In this document: piece after piece, positions 7,594 through 15,586 of the stretch
Position numbering within the stretch: the first letter of the stretch is position 1
Layout of the letters: each line of letters starts with the position of its first letter
From: Halanaerobium salsuginis
GTDB taxonomy: Bacteria > Bacillota > Halanaerobiia > Halanaerobiales > Halanaerobiaceae
Assembly: GCF_900114545.1 (NCBI RefSeq)
Contig: NZ_FOTI01000012.1
Span: forward strand, 1 to 64,000
DNA length: 64,000 nucleotides
Direction: 5' to 3'
Translations under genes and position numbers: made by a program
Notes under the pieces: model-generated
Databases searched by the model: none
The model's input: only the letters and a program-made list of their open reading frames with translations
Told to the model about the DNA's origin: nothing

Positions 7594-10242
7594 TTGGAAA
7601 ATTTAGCTAAAACATATGATCCAGCTCAAACAGAAGATAAATGGTATGAATATTGGCTGGAAAATAATTATTTTGCACCTCGTTCCGAGTCAGAAGTGGG
7701 AAATTTTAGTATTGTAATGCCTCCCCCAAATATTACGGGGCAGCTTCATATGGGACATGCACTTGATAACACTTTACAAGATATTTTGACTCGCTGGAAA
7801 AGAATGCAGGGTTATCGTACTCTCTGGCTGCCAGGAACAGATCATGCTAGTATTGCAACCGAAGTTAAAGTTGTTGATAAACTGCGTCAAGCAGGAATTA
7901 ATAAAGATGAATTAACTCGTGAACAATTTCTGGAAAAAGCCTGGGAATGGAAAGCAGAATATGGTAATCGAATAACTAATCAACTAAAAAAGATGGGATC
8001 TTCTTGTGACTGGAGTCGTGAACGTTTTACTCTTGATGAAGGTTGCTCAGAAGCAGTTACTGAAGTATTTATTCGTCTTTACGAAGAAGGGCTAATTTAT
8101 CAGGGAGATTATATAGTAAACTGGTGTCCCAGCTGTCATACTACCTTAAGTGATATTGAAGTTGAACATCAGGAAACAGCCGGTAAGTTCTATCACTTTA
8201 AATATCCTTATAAAAATAAAGATGGTCATATTATAATTGCTACAACCAGACCAGAAACTATGTTAGGAGATACGGCAATTGCTGTTCATCCAGCTGATGA
8301 AAGATACAAAGATTTAATTGGTGAAAAAGTAATTGTACCATTGGTTAATCGGGAAATTGAAATTATTGCTGATGAATATGTTGATCGTGAATTTGGAACT
8401 GGAATGGTAAAAATTACTCCTGCTCACGATCCAAATGACTTTGAAATTGGCAGACGTAATAATCTAGAAACAATTACTGTAATTGATGAAGACGCTAAAA
8501 TGACTGAATTGGCCGGAGCAGATTATGCAGGTCTGGATCGCTACCAGGCTAGAAAAAAAGTAGTATCTGCAATGAAAGCAGCTGGTTTATTGGCAGAAAT
8601 TGAAGATCATCAGCATAACGTTGGTGAATGTTATCGTTGTGGAACAGTAATCGAACCTTTAATATCAAAACAGTGGTTTGTTAAAATGAAACCGTTAGCT
8701 GAACCAGCAATTAAAGCAGTTCTTGACCAGGATATAAATTTTGTTCCAGACAGATTTAGTAAAGTCTATATGAACTGGATGAATAATATCAGAGATTGGT
8801 GTATTTCCCGTCAGCTCTGGTGGGGACATAGAATACCGGTCTATTATTGTAATGATTGTGCTGAAGTAGTTGTTGCTAAGGAAAAACCTACTAGCTGTCC
8901 TGCATGTGGAAGTCATAATTTACATCAGGATGAAGATGTACTTGATACCTGGTTTTCTTCCGGTCTCTGGCCTTTTTCAACTTTGGGATGGCCCGAAAAT
9001 AATGCCGATCTGGAGAGTTTTTATCCAACAGATGTTTTAGTAACTGGAAGAGATATTATCTTTTTCTGGGTTGCCAGAATGATATTTATGGGATTAAAAT
9101 TTCAGTCAGAACGTCCTTTTAAAGATGTCTATATTCATGGATTAATTCGTGATGCTCAGGGTAGAAAAATGAGTAAATCTTTAGGAAATGGAATTGATCC
9201 CCTTGAAATTATTGAAAAGTATGGTGCAGATGCTCTGCGTTTTACTTTAATTACAGGCAATACACCAGGTAATGATATGCGTTTTCGGGAAGAAAGATTG
9301 GAAGCAAGCCGAAATTTTGCCAATAAAATCTGGAATGCAGCTCGCTTTATGTTAATGAATTTGGAAGATTTTGCAGTTGATCAGGTTGTAGAGAAAGATC
9401 TGAAACCAACTTTAGCTGATAAATGGATGCAGAGTCGTCTCAACACAGTAGCTGGAGAGATTAAAGCTGCTCTCGAGGATTATAATTTTGGTGAAATGGC
9501 AAGTAGTTTATATGATTTTATCTGGAATGAATTTTGTGATTGGTATTTAGAGCTGCTTAAAGCAAGATTTTACCAGGATCAAGATCCAGCTGCTAAATTA
9601 ACAGCACAATATTATGGTCTGCAGACTTTAGAAAGTTTACTGCGTTTATTACACCCAGTTATGCCTTTTATAACCGAAGAGATCTGGCAAAAACTACCTG
9701 GAACTAACGAAACAATTATGCGGGCCAGCTATCCAGTTCAAGATCAAACAAAAATCAATAAAAAAGCTGAAGCAAAAATGGAGCTTTTAATGAATATTAT
9801 TAAAGCAGTTCGCAATATTAGAAATGAGATGAAAGTTAATCCTGGGAGAAGAATTAAAGCACTGCTGTCCGCTCCAGAAGAAAAAATTGATATTTTACAA
9901 GAAGGTAGCGAATATTTAAAAAATCTAGCCCGGATTAAAGAGTTAGAAATAGGGGGCAGTAAGCTTAATAGACCAGCTAAAGTATCTACCACAATTGTTA
10001 ATGAAGTTGAAGTTATTTTACCCTTAGCTGGTATGATTGATCTTGATAAAGAAGTGGAGCGATTGGCTAAAGAAATTGAAAATGTAGAATTTGAAATTAA
10101 AAGGGCTGCTGGCAAACTGGAAAATCAAGGTTTTGTTAATAATGCACCAGCAGATTTAGTTGCTGCTGAACAGGAAAAATTAACTGAATATAAGGCTACC
10201 CGGGAAAAACTAATTAGCAGAAAAGCTGAATTAGAAGCTTAA
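7594..10242 (+). CDS. valS: valyl-tRNA synthetase
   Basis: An 882-residue class I synthetase that charges tRNA-Val. The TTG start follows GGAGGG. The HIGH-type motif is HMGH near residue 53 in NITGQLHMGHAL, and KMSKS is near 527 in GRKMSKSLG. An editing (CP1) domain lies between. Zinc-ribbon-like pairs CPSC, CYRCG, CNDC and CPACG are visible. A C-terminal Lys/Glu-rich coiled coil (about 815-880) is the tRNA-binding arm typical of ValRS. Length and order are normal for a bacterial ValRS. Expression is set by the T-box. Confidence 0.98.
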   Translation: MENLAKTYDPAQTEDKWYEYWLENNYFAPRSESEVGNFSIVMPPPNITGQLHMGHALDNTLQDILTRWKRMQGYRTLWLPGTDHASIATEVKVVDKLRQAGINKDELTREQFLEKAWEWKAEYGNRITNQLKKMGSSCDWSRERFTLDEGCSEAVTEVFIRLYEEGLIYQGDYIVNWCPSCHTTLSDIEVEHQETAGKFYHFKYPYKNKDGHIIIATTRPETMLGDTAIAVHPADERYKDLIGEKVIVPLVNREIEIIADEYVDREFGTGMVKITPAHDPNDFEIGRRNNLETITVIDEDAKMTELAGADYAGLDRYQARKKVVSAMKAAGLLAEIEDHQHNVGECYRCGTVIEPLISKQWFVKMKPLAEPAIKAVLDQDINFVPDRFSKVYMNWMNNIRDWCISRQLWWGHRIPVYYCNDCAEVVVAKEKPTSCPACGSHNLHQDEDVLDTWFSSGLWPFSTLGWPENNADLESFYPTDVLVTGRDIIFFWVARMIFMGLKFQSERPFKDVYIHGLIRDAQGRKMSKSLGNGIDPLEIIEKYGADALRFTLITGNTPGNDMRFREERLEASRNFANKIWNAARFMLMNLEDFAVDQVVEKDLKPTLADKWMQSRLNTVAGEIKAALEDYNFGEMASSLYDFIWNEFCDWYLELLKARFYQDQDPAAKLTAQYYGLQTLESLLRLLHPVMPFITEEIWQKLPGTNETIMRASYPVQDQTKINKKAEAKMELLMNIIKAVRNIRNEMKVNPGRRIKALLSAPEEKIDILQEGSEYLKNLARIKELEIGGSKLNRPAKVSTTIVNEVEVILPLAGMIDLDKEVERLAKEIENVEFEIKRAAGKLENQGFVNNAPADLVAAEQEKLTEYKATREKLISRKAELEA

Positions 10243-10274
10243 CTTGGTTTAACTTACTTGCAAAATATAGCTCT

Positions 10275-10310
10275 AATCCTCCTGCTTAAAAAGTAGGGGG
10301 ATTTTTTATT
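10275..10310 (+). terminator. terminator after valS
   Basis: AATCCTCCTGCT and AGTAGGGGGATT pair with one wobble, followed by TTTTTT. Confidence 0.85.
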
Positions 10311-10437
10311 AGAATTTTGTTTTGGTGAAAATATACACAATTAAAAAGGATTTTGTTATTTTTAAGCGAATATGAGTACTAGAGAGTTGCTTATTTTAAA
10401 TAGTAAAATTATTTAATTATTCAAAGGAGGCAGCAAA

Positions 10438-11043
10438 ATGGAAATGATAGGAGTCAGTGCATCTGCCAGTAAAGCTGGTAAGACGACTTTGATTTCCTTA
10501 ATGTTAAAAAATAGTCGCTATCGAACTGGGGTTATTAAGACAACTGTCAATAATGAACTAGATCAATATAAGGTAATCAATGATCCCAAAATAATTAATA
10601 AAAATGGAACTGATACAGCAAGGGTTGTTGAGCATGGTGCTGATAAAGTTATTTTATTGGAAAGTCCAGCTGCTGAATTACCAAGCGCTTATCAGCTGGC
10701 TCAAACTTTATTAGGTGATGGTATTGAAAGGCTATTTATTGAAGGAAACACTATTATTAATTTTTTGAATCCAGACTTATTATTTTATTTAGAGAGTCAA
10801 TCTGAACCAGAAAAAGAATCTTCTAAAATGGTAAAAAATAGAGCAAATATAAAAATTAAGACTAATCCCTTACTGCAGACTAACCAATTGGCAACAGTCC
10901 CTTTCCTTATTCAACCAGATAAAATGACCTGTTATCAAGCTTTTTTATTGGCTGATCTTTTTCAGTTAGATATACGTCAGCTGGGACGAATTATGCGAGA
11001 ACAGGAAGTGGAACTTGTTAAATGTCAGCTGGGATTATTATAA
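10438..11043 (+). CDS. MobB-like P-loop protein of unknown role
   Basis: A 201-residue soluble protein. The N-terminal SASASKAGKTTLISL resembles a Walker A loop but lacks its first Gly residues (consensus GxxxxGKT). A following NGTDTARVVEHGADKVILLES segment resembles the GKDS/T-AGA block of MobB, the GTP-binding adapter in molybdenum cofactor guanylylation. No other molybdenum-cofactor gene is in the window, and the C-terminal 80 residues match nothing I recognise. It is therefore best described as a MobB-like NTPase-fold protein. The start is an ATG after AAAGGAGG. It stands alone between two terminators. Confidence 0.6.
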   Translation: MEMIGVSASASKAGKTTLISLMLKNSRYRTGVIKTTVNNELDQYKVINDPKIINKNGTDTARVVEHGADKVILLESPAAELPSAYQLAQTLLGDGIERLFIEGNTIINFLNPDLLFYLESQSEPEKESSKMVKNRANIKIKTNPLLQTNQLATVPFLIQPDKMTCYQAFLLADLFQLDIRQLGRIMREQEVELVKCQLGLL

Positions 11044-11093
11044 AAAGATTTGACTATAATTTAGTTGCTTTTAGCAGTAATCTTTTTTAAATA

Positions 11094-11129
11094 GGAAAGG
11101 AGTTAATAAAAGCTCTTTTCTTTTTTTTA
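11094..11129 (+). terminator. terminator before fabH
   Basis: GAAAGGAG pairs with CTCTTTTC-type bases (one G-U), with a ten-base loop followed by eight T residues. Confidence 0.75.
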
Positions 11130-11135
11130 GAAAAC

Positions 11136-11164
11136 TTGACTAAGAGTCGAAAAAATGATATAAA
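11136..11164 (+). promoter_or_regulatory. promoter of the fab genes
   Basis: TTGACT (11136-11141), a 17-base spacer and TATAAA (11159-11164), about 30 bases before fabH. No FapR-like palindrome is evident. Confidence 0.75.
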
Positions 11165-11196
11165 TTTATATAGACAAACTAAGGAAGGTGAATATA

Positions 11197-12189
11197 TTGC
11201 GAAGAGCAACTATAACCGGACTGGGAAAATACCTCCCAGAAAAAATTATGACAAATCATGACTTAGAAAAAATTGTAGATACAAGTGATGAATGGATTAA
11301 AACTAGAACTGGAATTGAAAAAAGAAGAATTGCAGCAGATGATCAGGCTGCATCTGATTTAGGTGTTAAGGCAGCTCAAGCTGCTCTGGAAAATGCTAAT
11401 CTACAGCCGGAAGCTGTTGACTTAATTATTGTCGCCACAATTACTCCGGATATGATGTTTCCAGCAACTGCCTGCTTGATTCAGGATAGAATTGGGGCTA
11501 AAAAGGCAGCAGCTTTTGATCTGGAAGCTGGCTGCTCAGGCTTTGTTTACGGAATTAGTGTTGCAAGTAATTTTATTGAATCAGGAATGTATGATACGGT
11601 AATGGTAATCGGTACAGAAGTCCTTTCCAAGATCATGAATTGGGAAGATCGAGGAACTTGTGTACTTTTTGGAGATGGAGCAGGTGCTGCAATTTTACAG
11701 GCAACTGAGCAGGGAGGTATTTTGGCAACTGATCTTGGTTCAGATGGTTCAGGAGCTGATACTCTTTATATGCCAGCTGGTGGTTCTTTAAAACCTGCCT
11801 CACCAACAACAGTAAAAAATAAAGAACATTTTTTATATATGGAAGGTAATCAAGTTTTTAAGTTTGCTGTCAAAACAATGGGAAGAGCTTCATTAAAAGT
11901 TTTAAAGAAAGCAGGTTTGAAAAAAGAAGAAGTAGATTTATTGGTACCTCATCAGGCAAATACAAGAATAATTGCTGCTGCTGCTAAGAGATTAAAACTA
12001 TCAGAGGATAAAGTCTATGTTAATTTACCTGAGTATGGTAATACATCAGCTGCATCTGTTCCAATTGCTCTGGCTGAAGCACAAGAAAAAGGGCTTTTAA
12101 AAAATGGTGATAAGATTGTTTTAGTTGCTTTTGGAGCAGGTTTAACCTGGTCATCAGCGGTTATGGAGTGGAATGATCTAAAAGATTAA
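11197..12189 (+). CDS. fabH: beta-ketoacyl-ACP synthase III
   Basis: Starts type II fatty acid synthesis by condensing an acyl-CoA with malonyl-ACP. The TTG at 11197 gives 330 residues beginning MRRATITGLGKYLPE, the usual FabH start, with AAGGAAGG at a good distance. A GTG at 11188 overlaps that ribosome site and is less likely. The catalytic triad is complete: Cys113 in GCSGF, His252 in VPHQAN and Asn282 in YGNTSAAS. It leads a short fabH-fabD-fabF group. The acyl-CoA preference (acetyl or branched) cannot be read from the sequence. Confidence 0.95.
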   Translation: MRRATITGLGKYLPEKIMTNHDLEKIVDTSDEWIKTRTGIEKRRIAADDQAASDLGVKAAQAALENANLQPEAVDLIIVATITPDMMFPATACLIQDRIGAKKAAAFDLEAGCSGFVYGISVASNFIESGMYDTVMVIGTEVLSKIMNWEDRGTCVLFGDGAGAAILQATEQGGILATDLGSDGSGADTLYMPAGGSLKPASPTTVKNKEHFLYMEGNQVFKFAVKTMGRASLKVLKKAGLKKEEVDLLVPHQANTRIIAAAAKRLKLSEDKVYVNLPEYGNTSAASVPIALAEAQEKGLLKNGDKIVLVAFGAGLTWSSAVMEWNDLKD

Positions 12190-12246
12190 CTGATTTTTAA
12201 AACAGCTATCAGATAAGCTATAAATTACTAAATTGGAGGCTTAGCA

Positions 12247-13176
12247 ATGAATAATAAATTAGTTTTTATGTTTTCAGGACAGGGTTCTCAGTATGTAGGA
12301 ATGGGTAAAGAACTATTTGAAAATTATCCAGCTGCAGCAGAAATTTTAAATCAGGCTCAACAAATATTAAATTTTGATCTGCAAAAATTAATGTTTACTG
12401 GTCCAGAAGTAGAACTAAATAATACTAAAAATACTCAACCAGCAATCTATACAGTTAGTGCAATGATTGCTGCTGTATTAGCTGAAAAAGGAATTGAACC
12501 GGCTGCAGTAGCAGGTCACAGTCTGGGTGAATACTCTGCCTTACATGCTGCAGAAGTTTTTAGTTTTGCTGATGGTCTTAAACTAGTTAGAAAAAGAGGG
12601 GAATTGATGGATCAAGCTGATCCAGATGGTCGAGGAACTATGGCTGCTGTAATTGGATTGGAAGATAAAATTGTAGAGTCTGTTTTAGCAGAAGTTGAGG
12701 GGATTTGTCAGGTTGCTAATTATAATTCTCCTGGTCAGGTTGTAATTTCTGGTGAAGTAGCAGCTGTTAAAACAGCCGAAAAAATTCTGGCTGAAAAAGG
12801 AGCCAAAAGAGTTATCCCTCTTCAAGTTAGTGGAGCATTTCATTCTGCTTTAATGAAGCCAGCTAAAGCAGAACTTAAAAAGGCAATTGAAGCTACAGAA
12901 TTTAAAGATGCTAAACTGCCTTTAGTAGCTAATGTAACTGCTGATTATGTTAGTACAAGTTCAGAAATAAAAGCAGCTTTAATTAAACAGCTTGATAATA
13001 GTGTACGCTGGGTAGAGAGTATTAAATGTTTAAAATCTGCTGCTTATCAAGATTATGTTGAAGTTGGCCCGGGTCGTGTACTAAAAGGATTAATGCGTAG
13101 AATTGATCGTTCCTTAAATGCTTATAATGTCGAAGATGAAAAAAGTCTTAATAAAACATTAAAAAAACTTAGTTAA
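12247..13176 (+). CDS. fabD: malonyl-CoA:ACP transacylase
   Basis: A 309-residue acyltransferase that loads malonate onto acyl carrier protein. The nucleophile is Ser92 in GHSLGEY, and the catalytic His199 lies in SGAFHS. The N-terminal FSGQGSQYVGMGKEL is the family signature. The ATG follows TTGGAGG. It lies between fabH and fabF, so its position is standard, but acpP and fabG, which usually follow, are absent. Confidence 0.96.
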   Translation: MNNKLVFMFSGQGSQYVGMGKELFENYPAAAEILNQAQQILNFDLQKLMFTGPEVELNNTKNTQPAIYTVSAMIAAVLAEKGIEPAAVAGHSLGEYSALHAAEVFSFADGLKLVRKRGELMDQADPDGRGTMAAVIGLEDKIVESVLAEVEGICQVANYNSPGQVVISGEVAAVKTAEKILAEKGAKRVIPLQVSGAFHSALMKPAKAELKKAIEATEFKDAKLPLVANVTADYVSTSSEIKAALIKQLDNSVRWVESIKCLKSAAYQDYVEVGPGRVLKGLMRRIDRSLNAYNVEDEKSLNKTLKKLS

Positions 13177-13265
13177 TTATTAAATTAAAATATTTTATCT
13201 GTGTTGATTAATAAATCGTTATTTTAATTGTTAAACTAAAATTTGTCTAGGAGGAGATTATTTAA

Positions 13266-14504
13266 ATGGATAGAAGAATTGTGATTACAGGTGCAGGTGT
13301 TGTCCATGCGCTGGGAACCGAATTAGAAGAATTCTGGCAGAATATAAAAAGTGGTAAATCAGGTATTTCTAAAATTGAAAAATTTGATGCAGCAGATTAT
13401 CCAAGTCAAATTGCTGCTGAAATTAAGGATTTTGATCCGGCAGGATACATAGATAAAAAGGAAGCAAAAAGATTGGCTCTTTATAGTCAATATGCAATTG
13501 TAGCTGCACTTAAAGCTTTAGAAAACGCTGACTTAAAAATAACAGATGAGCTGGCTGCTCAAACTGGTGTAATAGTTGGTTCAGGAATTGGTGGAATTGA
13601 AGTTTTTGAGGAACAGGTTGCTAAACTTAATAAGCGGGGACCAAGGCGGGTCAGCCCTTTCTTTATTCCAATGATGATTTCTAATATGGCAGCTGGTAAT
13701 GTAGGTATCTATACCAATGCCAAAGGGCCAAATATGAATACAGTTACTGCCTGTGCTTCTGCTACTACAGCTATTGGAGAAGCTTTTGAAATGATTAAAA
13801 GAGGGGCTGCAGATATTATGATAGCAGGTGGAACAGAAGCTTCCATAACTCCTAGCGCAATAGCTGGTTTTGGTAATATGAAAGCTCTTTCAACTCGAAA
13901 TGATGAACCAGAAAAAGCAAGTCGGCCATTTGATAAAGATCGGGATGGCTTTGTTATTGGCGAAGGATCAGGAATTGTTATTTTAGAGACTTTAGCCAAT
14001 GCTCAGGCTAGAGGAGCTAATATAATTGCTGAAGTAGTTGGCTATGGAGCTTCCGGGGATGCCTATCATATTACTTCACCAGCTCCCGAAGGGGAAGGAG
14101 CAGTACGTGCTATGCAGGCTGCTATTGACAGAGCAGAAGTAGATGTAAGTGTAGTTGATTATATTAATGCTCATGGTACTTCAACTTCACTTAATGATCA
14201 GTATGAATCAACTGCAATCAAAGCTGTTTTTGCTGATCATGCTCATCAATTAAAAGTTTCATCTTCTAAATCAATGACAGGTCATTTACTTGGAGCAGCT
14301 GGTGGAATTGAAGCAATTATCTCAGCAATGGCTATTAAAGAAAATATTATTCCTCCAACTATTAATTTTAATCAGGCTGGAGAGGGTTGTGATCTTGATT
14401 ATCAAGCAAATAAAGCAGCCGAACAGAAAGTTAATTATGCTTTAAGTAATTCATTTGGTTTTGGTGGCCAAAATGCCTGCTTATTATTAAAGAAATATCA
14501 ATAA
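13266..14504 (+). CDS. fabF: beta-ketoacyl-ACP synthase II
   Basis: A 412-residue elongating condensing enzyme. The Cys-His-His triad is intact: Cys163 in TACASAT, His303 in NAHGTST and His340 in TGHLLGAAG. The numbering matches E. coli FabF. The glycine-rich end SFGFGGQNACLL is present. The ATG follows AGGAGG. It closes the fab group and is followed by a terminator. Confidence 0.96.
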   Translation: MDRRIVITGAGVVHALGTELEEFWQNIKSGKSGISKIEKFDAADYPSQIAAEIKDFDPAGYIDKKEAKRLALYSQYAIVAALKALENADLKITDELAAQTGVIVGSGIGGIEVFEEQVAKLNKRGPRRVSPFFIPMMISNMAAGNVGIYTNAKGPNMNTVTACASATTAIGEAFEMIKRGAADIMIAGGTEASITPSAIAGFGNMKALSTRNDEPEKASRPFDKDRDGFVIGEGSGIVILETLANAQARGANIIAEVVGYGASGDAYHITSPAPEGEGAVRAMQAAIDRAEVDVSVVDYINAHGTSTSLNDQYESTAIKAVFADHAHQLKVSSSKSMTGHLLGAAGGIEAIISAMAIKENIIPPTINFNQAGEGCDLDYQANKAAEQKVNYALSNSFGFGGQNACLLLKKYQ

Positions 14505-14544
14505 ATTGCTAGCTAACTTAAGCTATAATTAATGATTTATCGAG

Positions 14545-14576
14545 AGAATCCTCATTATAATGGGGATTCTTTTTTA
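14545..14576 (+). terminator. terminator after fabF
   Basis: AGAATCCTCA pairs with TGGGGATTCT (one wobble), followed by TTTTTATTTT. Confidence 0.85.
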
Positions 14577-14663
14577 TTTTAAAATAATATCTAGTGAGCA
14601 GTATTTTAGTAAAATTCTTTACTTATTTTTTAAATAATGATACGATTATTTTAATGGTTAAAC

Positions 14664-14718
14664 AATTTATAATTAAGTTAAATTTATGCTAGCTGTGTTA
14701 AGTTTTTAATTATAAATT
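14664..14718 (+). repeat. large AT-rich leader hairpin before the P-loop/Asp23 gene
   Basis: AATTTATAATTAA (14664-14676) and TTAATTATAAATT (14706-14718) are a perfect 13-bp inverted repeat. A second 7-bp stem continues inside it (AAATTTA 14680-14686 with TAAGTTT 14699-14705, one G-U) after a 3-base bulge, leaving a 12-base loop. No T run follows, so it is not a terminator. It ends 34 bases before the start at 14753 and may act in the 5' leader or as a protein-binding site. Confidence 0.6.
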
Positions 14719-14752
14719 AAAGCAGCTTGTTAGTTGGAAAGAAGGTGTTTTA

Positions 14753-15562
14753 ATGAAAGTATATTCTTTAGTTGGTCCCAGTGGTAGTGGAAAAAGTCAT
14801 CGGGCAGTTCTGCTGGCAAATCAGCATCAAATTCCTTTAATAATTGATGATGGTTTGTTAATCCATTCTGGAAAAATTATGGCTGGCAGTTCTGCTAAAA
14901 AAGAAGAAAGTAAAATGGGAGCAATTAGGAGAGCTCTTTTTTATGATGAAGAGCAGACAAAGGCTGTAAAAAGAGCTATTAAAGAAATCAAAGCTGATAA
15001 AATACTTATTCTGGGGACATCAACTGAGATGGTAGTCAGAATTGTAGATAGATTAGAGCTAGATGGTATAAATCAGGCAATTAATATCAGGGATATTTCT
15101 ACTCCTGCTGAAATAGAGAAAGCACTTGCTGTTAGAAATAAAGAAGGTAAACATGTTATTCCAGTTCCTACTATTGAAGTAAAAAAAGAATTTACTGGTT
15201 ATTTAGTCCATTCTCTAGAATTATTTTTTAAAAAAGATGATAGAACAATTAGACATGAAAAAACAATAGTTCGACCTAAATTTAGTTTTTATGGTAACCT
15301 GAGTATTAGTAATCGAGTCTTAGTTGATTTAGTTAATTTTTTTATTAAACAGGAAAATGAGATTACTGATTGTAAGCGGATAAAGGTTGAAGAAAAAAGT
15401 CATCAATTGTTTATTAATCTGAGTATAGAACTTACTTTTGGAACTATAATTCCAGCTTACTGTAGTAAATTTCGTTTATTGCTCAAAAATAGATTGGAAA
15501 AAATAACAGGGCTTGAAGTAAATGAAATAACGGTTGAAATATTTTCTTTAAACTTGAACTGA
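14753..15562 (+). CDS. P-loop NTPase fused to an Asp23/Gls24-like domain
   Basis: A 269-residue protein of two parts. Residues 1-150 form a P-loop domain with Walker A GPSGSGKS (residues 8-15) and KILILGTS in a strand-like position. Residues about 180-269 follow the Asp23/Gls24 (DUF322) pattern: a GNLSISNRVLVDLV start, then alternating strands, TFGTIIPAYCSKF, then an amphipathic helix and TGLEVNEITVEI. Asp23 proteins of Firmicutes are membrane-associated and linked to envelope stress. The ATG follows GAAGG. The GH65 gene starts 24 bases later, so they are probably co-transcribed. The function is unknown; a nucleotide-dependent envelope role is inference. Confidence 0.7.
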   Translation: MKVYSLVGPSGSGKSHRAVLLANQHQIPLIIDDGLLIHSGKIMAGSSAKKEESKMGAIRRALFYDEEQTKAVKRAIKEIKADKILILGTSTEMVVRIVDRLELDGINQAINIRDISTPAEIEKALAVRNKEGKHVIPVPTIEVKKEFTGYLVHSLELFFKKDDRTIRHEKTIVRPKFSFYGNLSISNRVLVDLVNFFIKQENEITDCKRIKVEEKSHQLFINLSIELTFGTIIPAYCSKFRLLLKNRLEKITGLEVNEITVEIFSLNLN

Positions 15563-15586
15563 TTTTTTAATTGAGGAGGAATTTGA

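Noticed and set aside
13709-13999. Antisense open frame within fabF, and similar antisense frames in valS, rnfA, minD and the ABC-F gene
   Set aside because: They mirror codon bias of conserved genes on the other strand and have no ribosome sites or recognisable domains.
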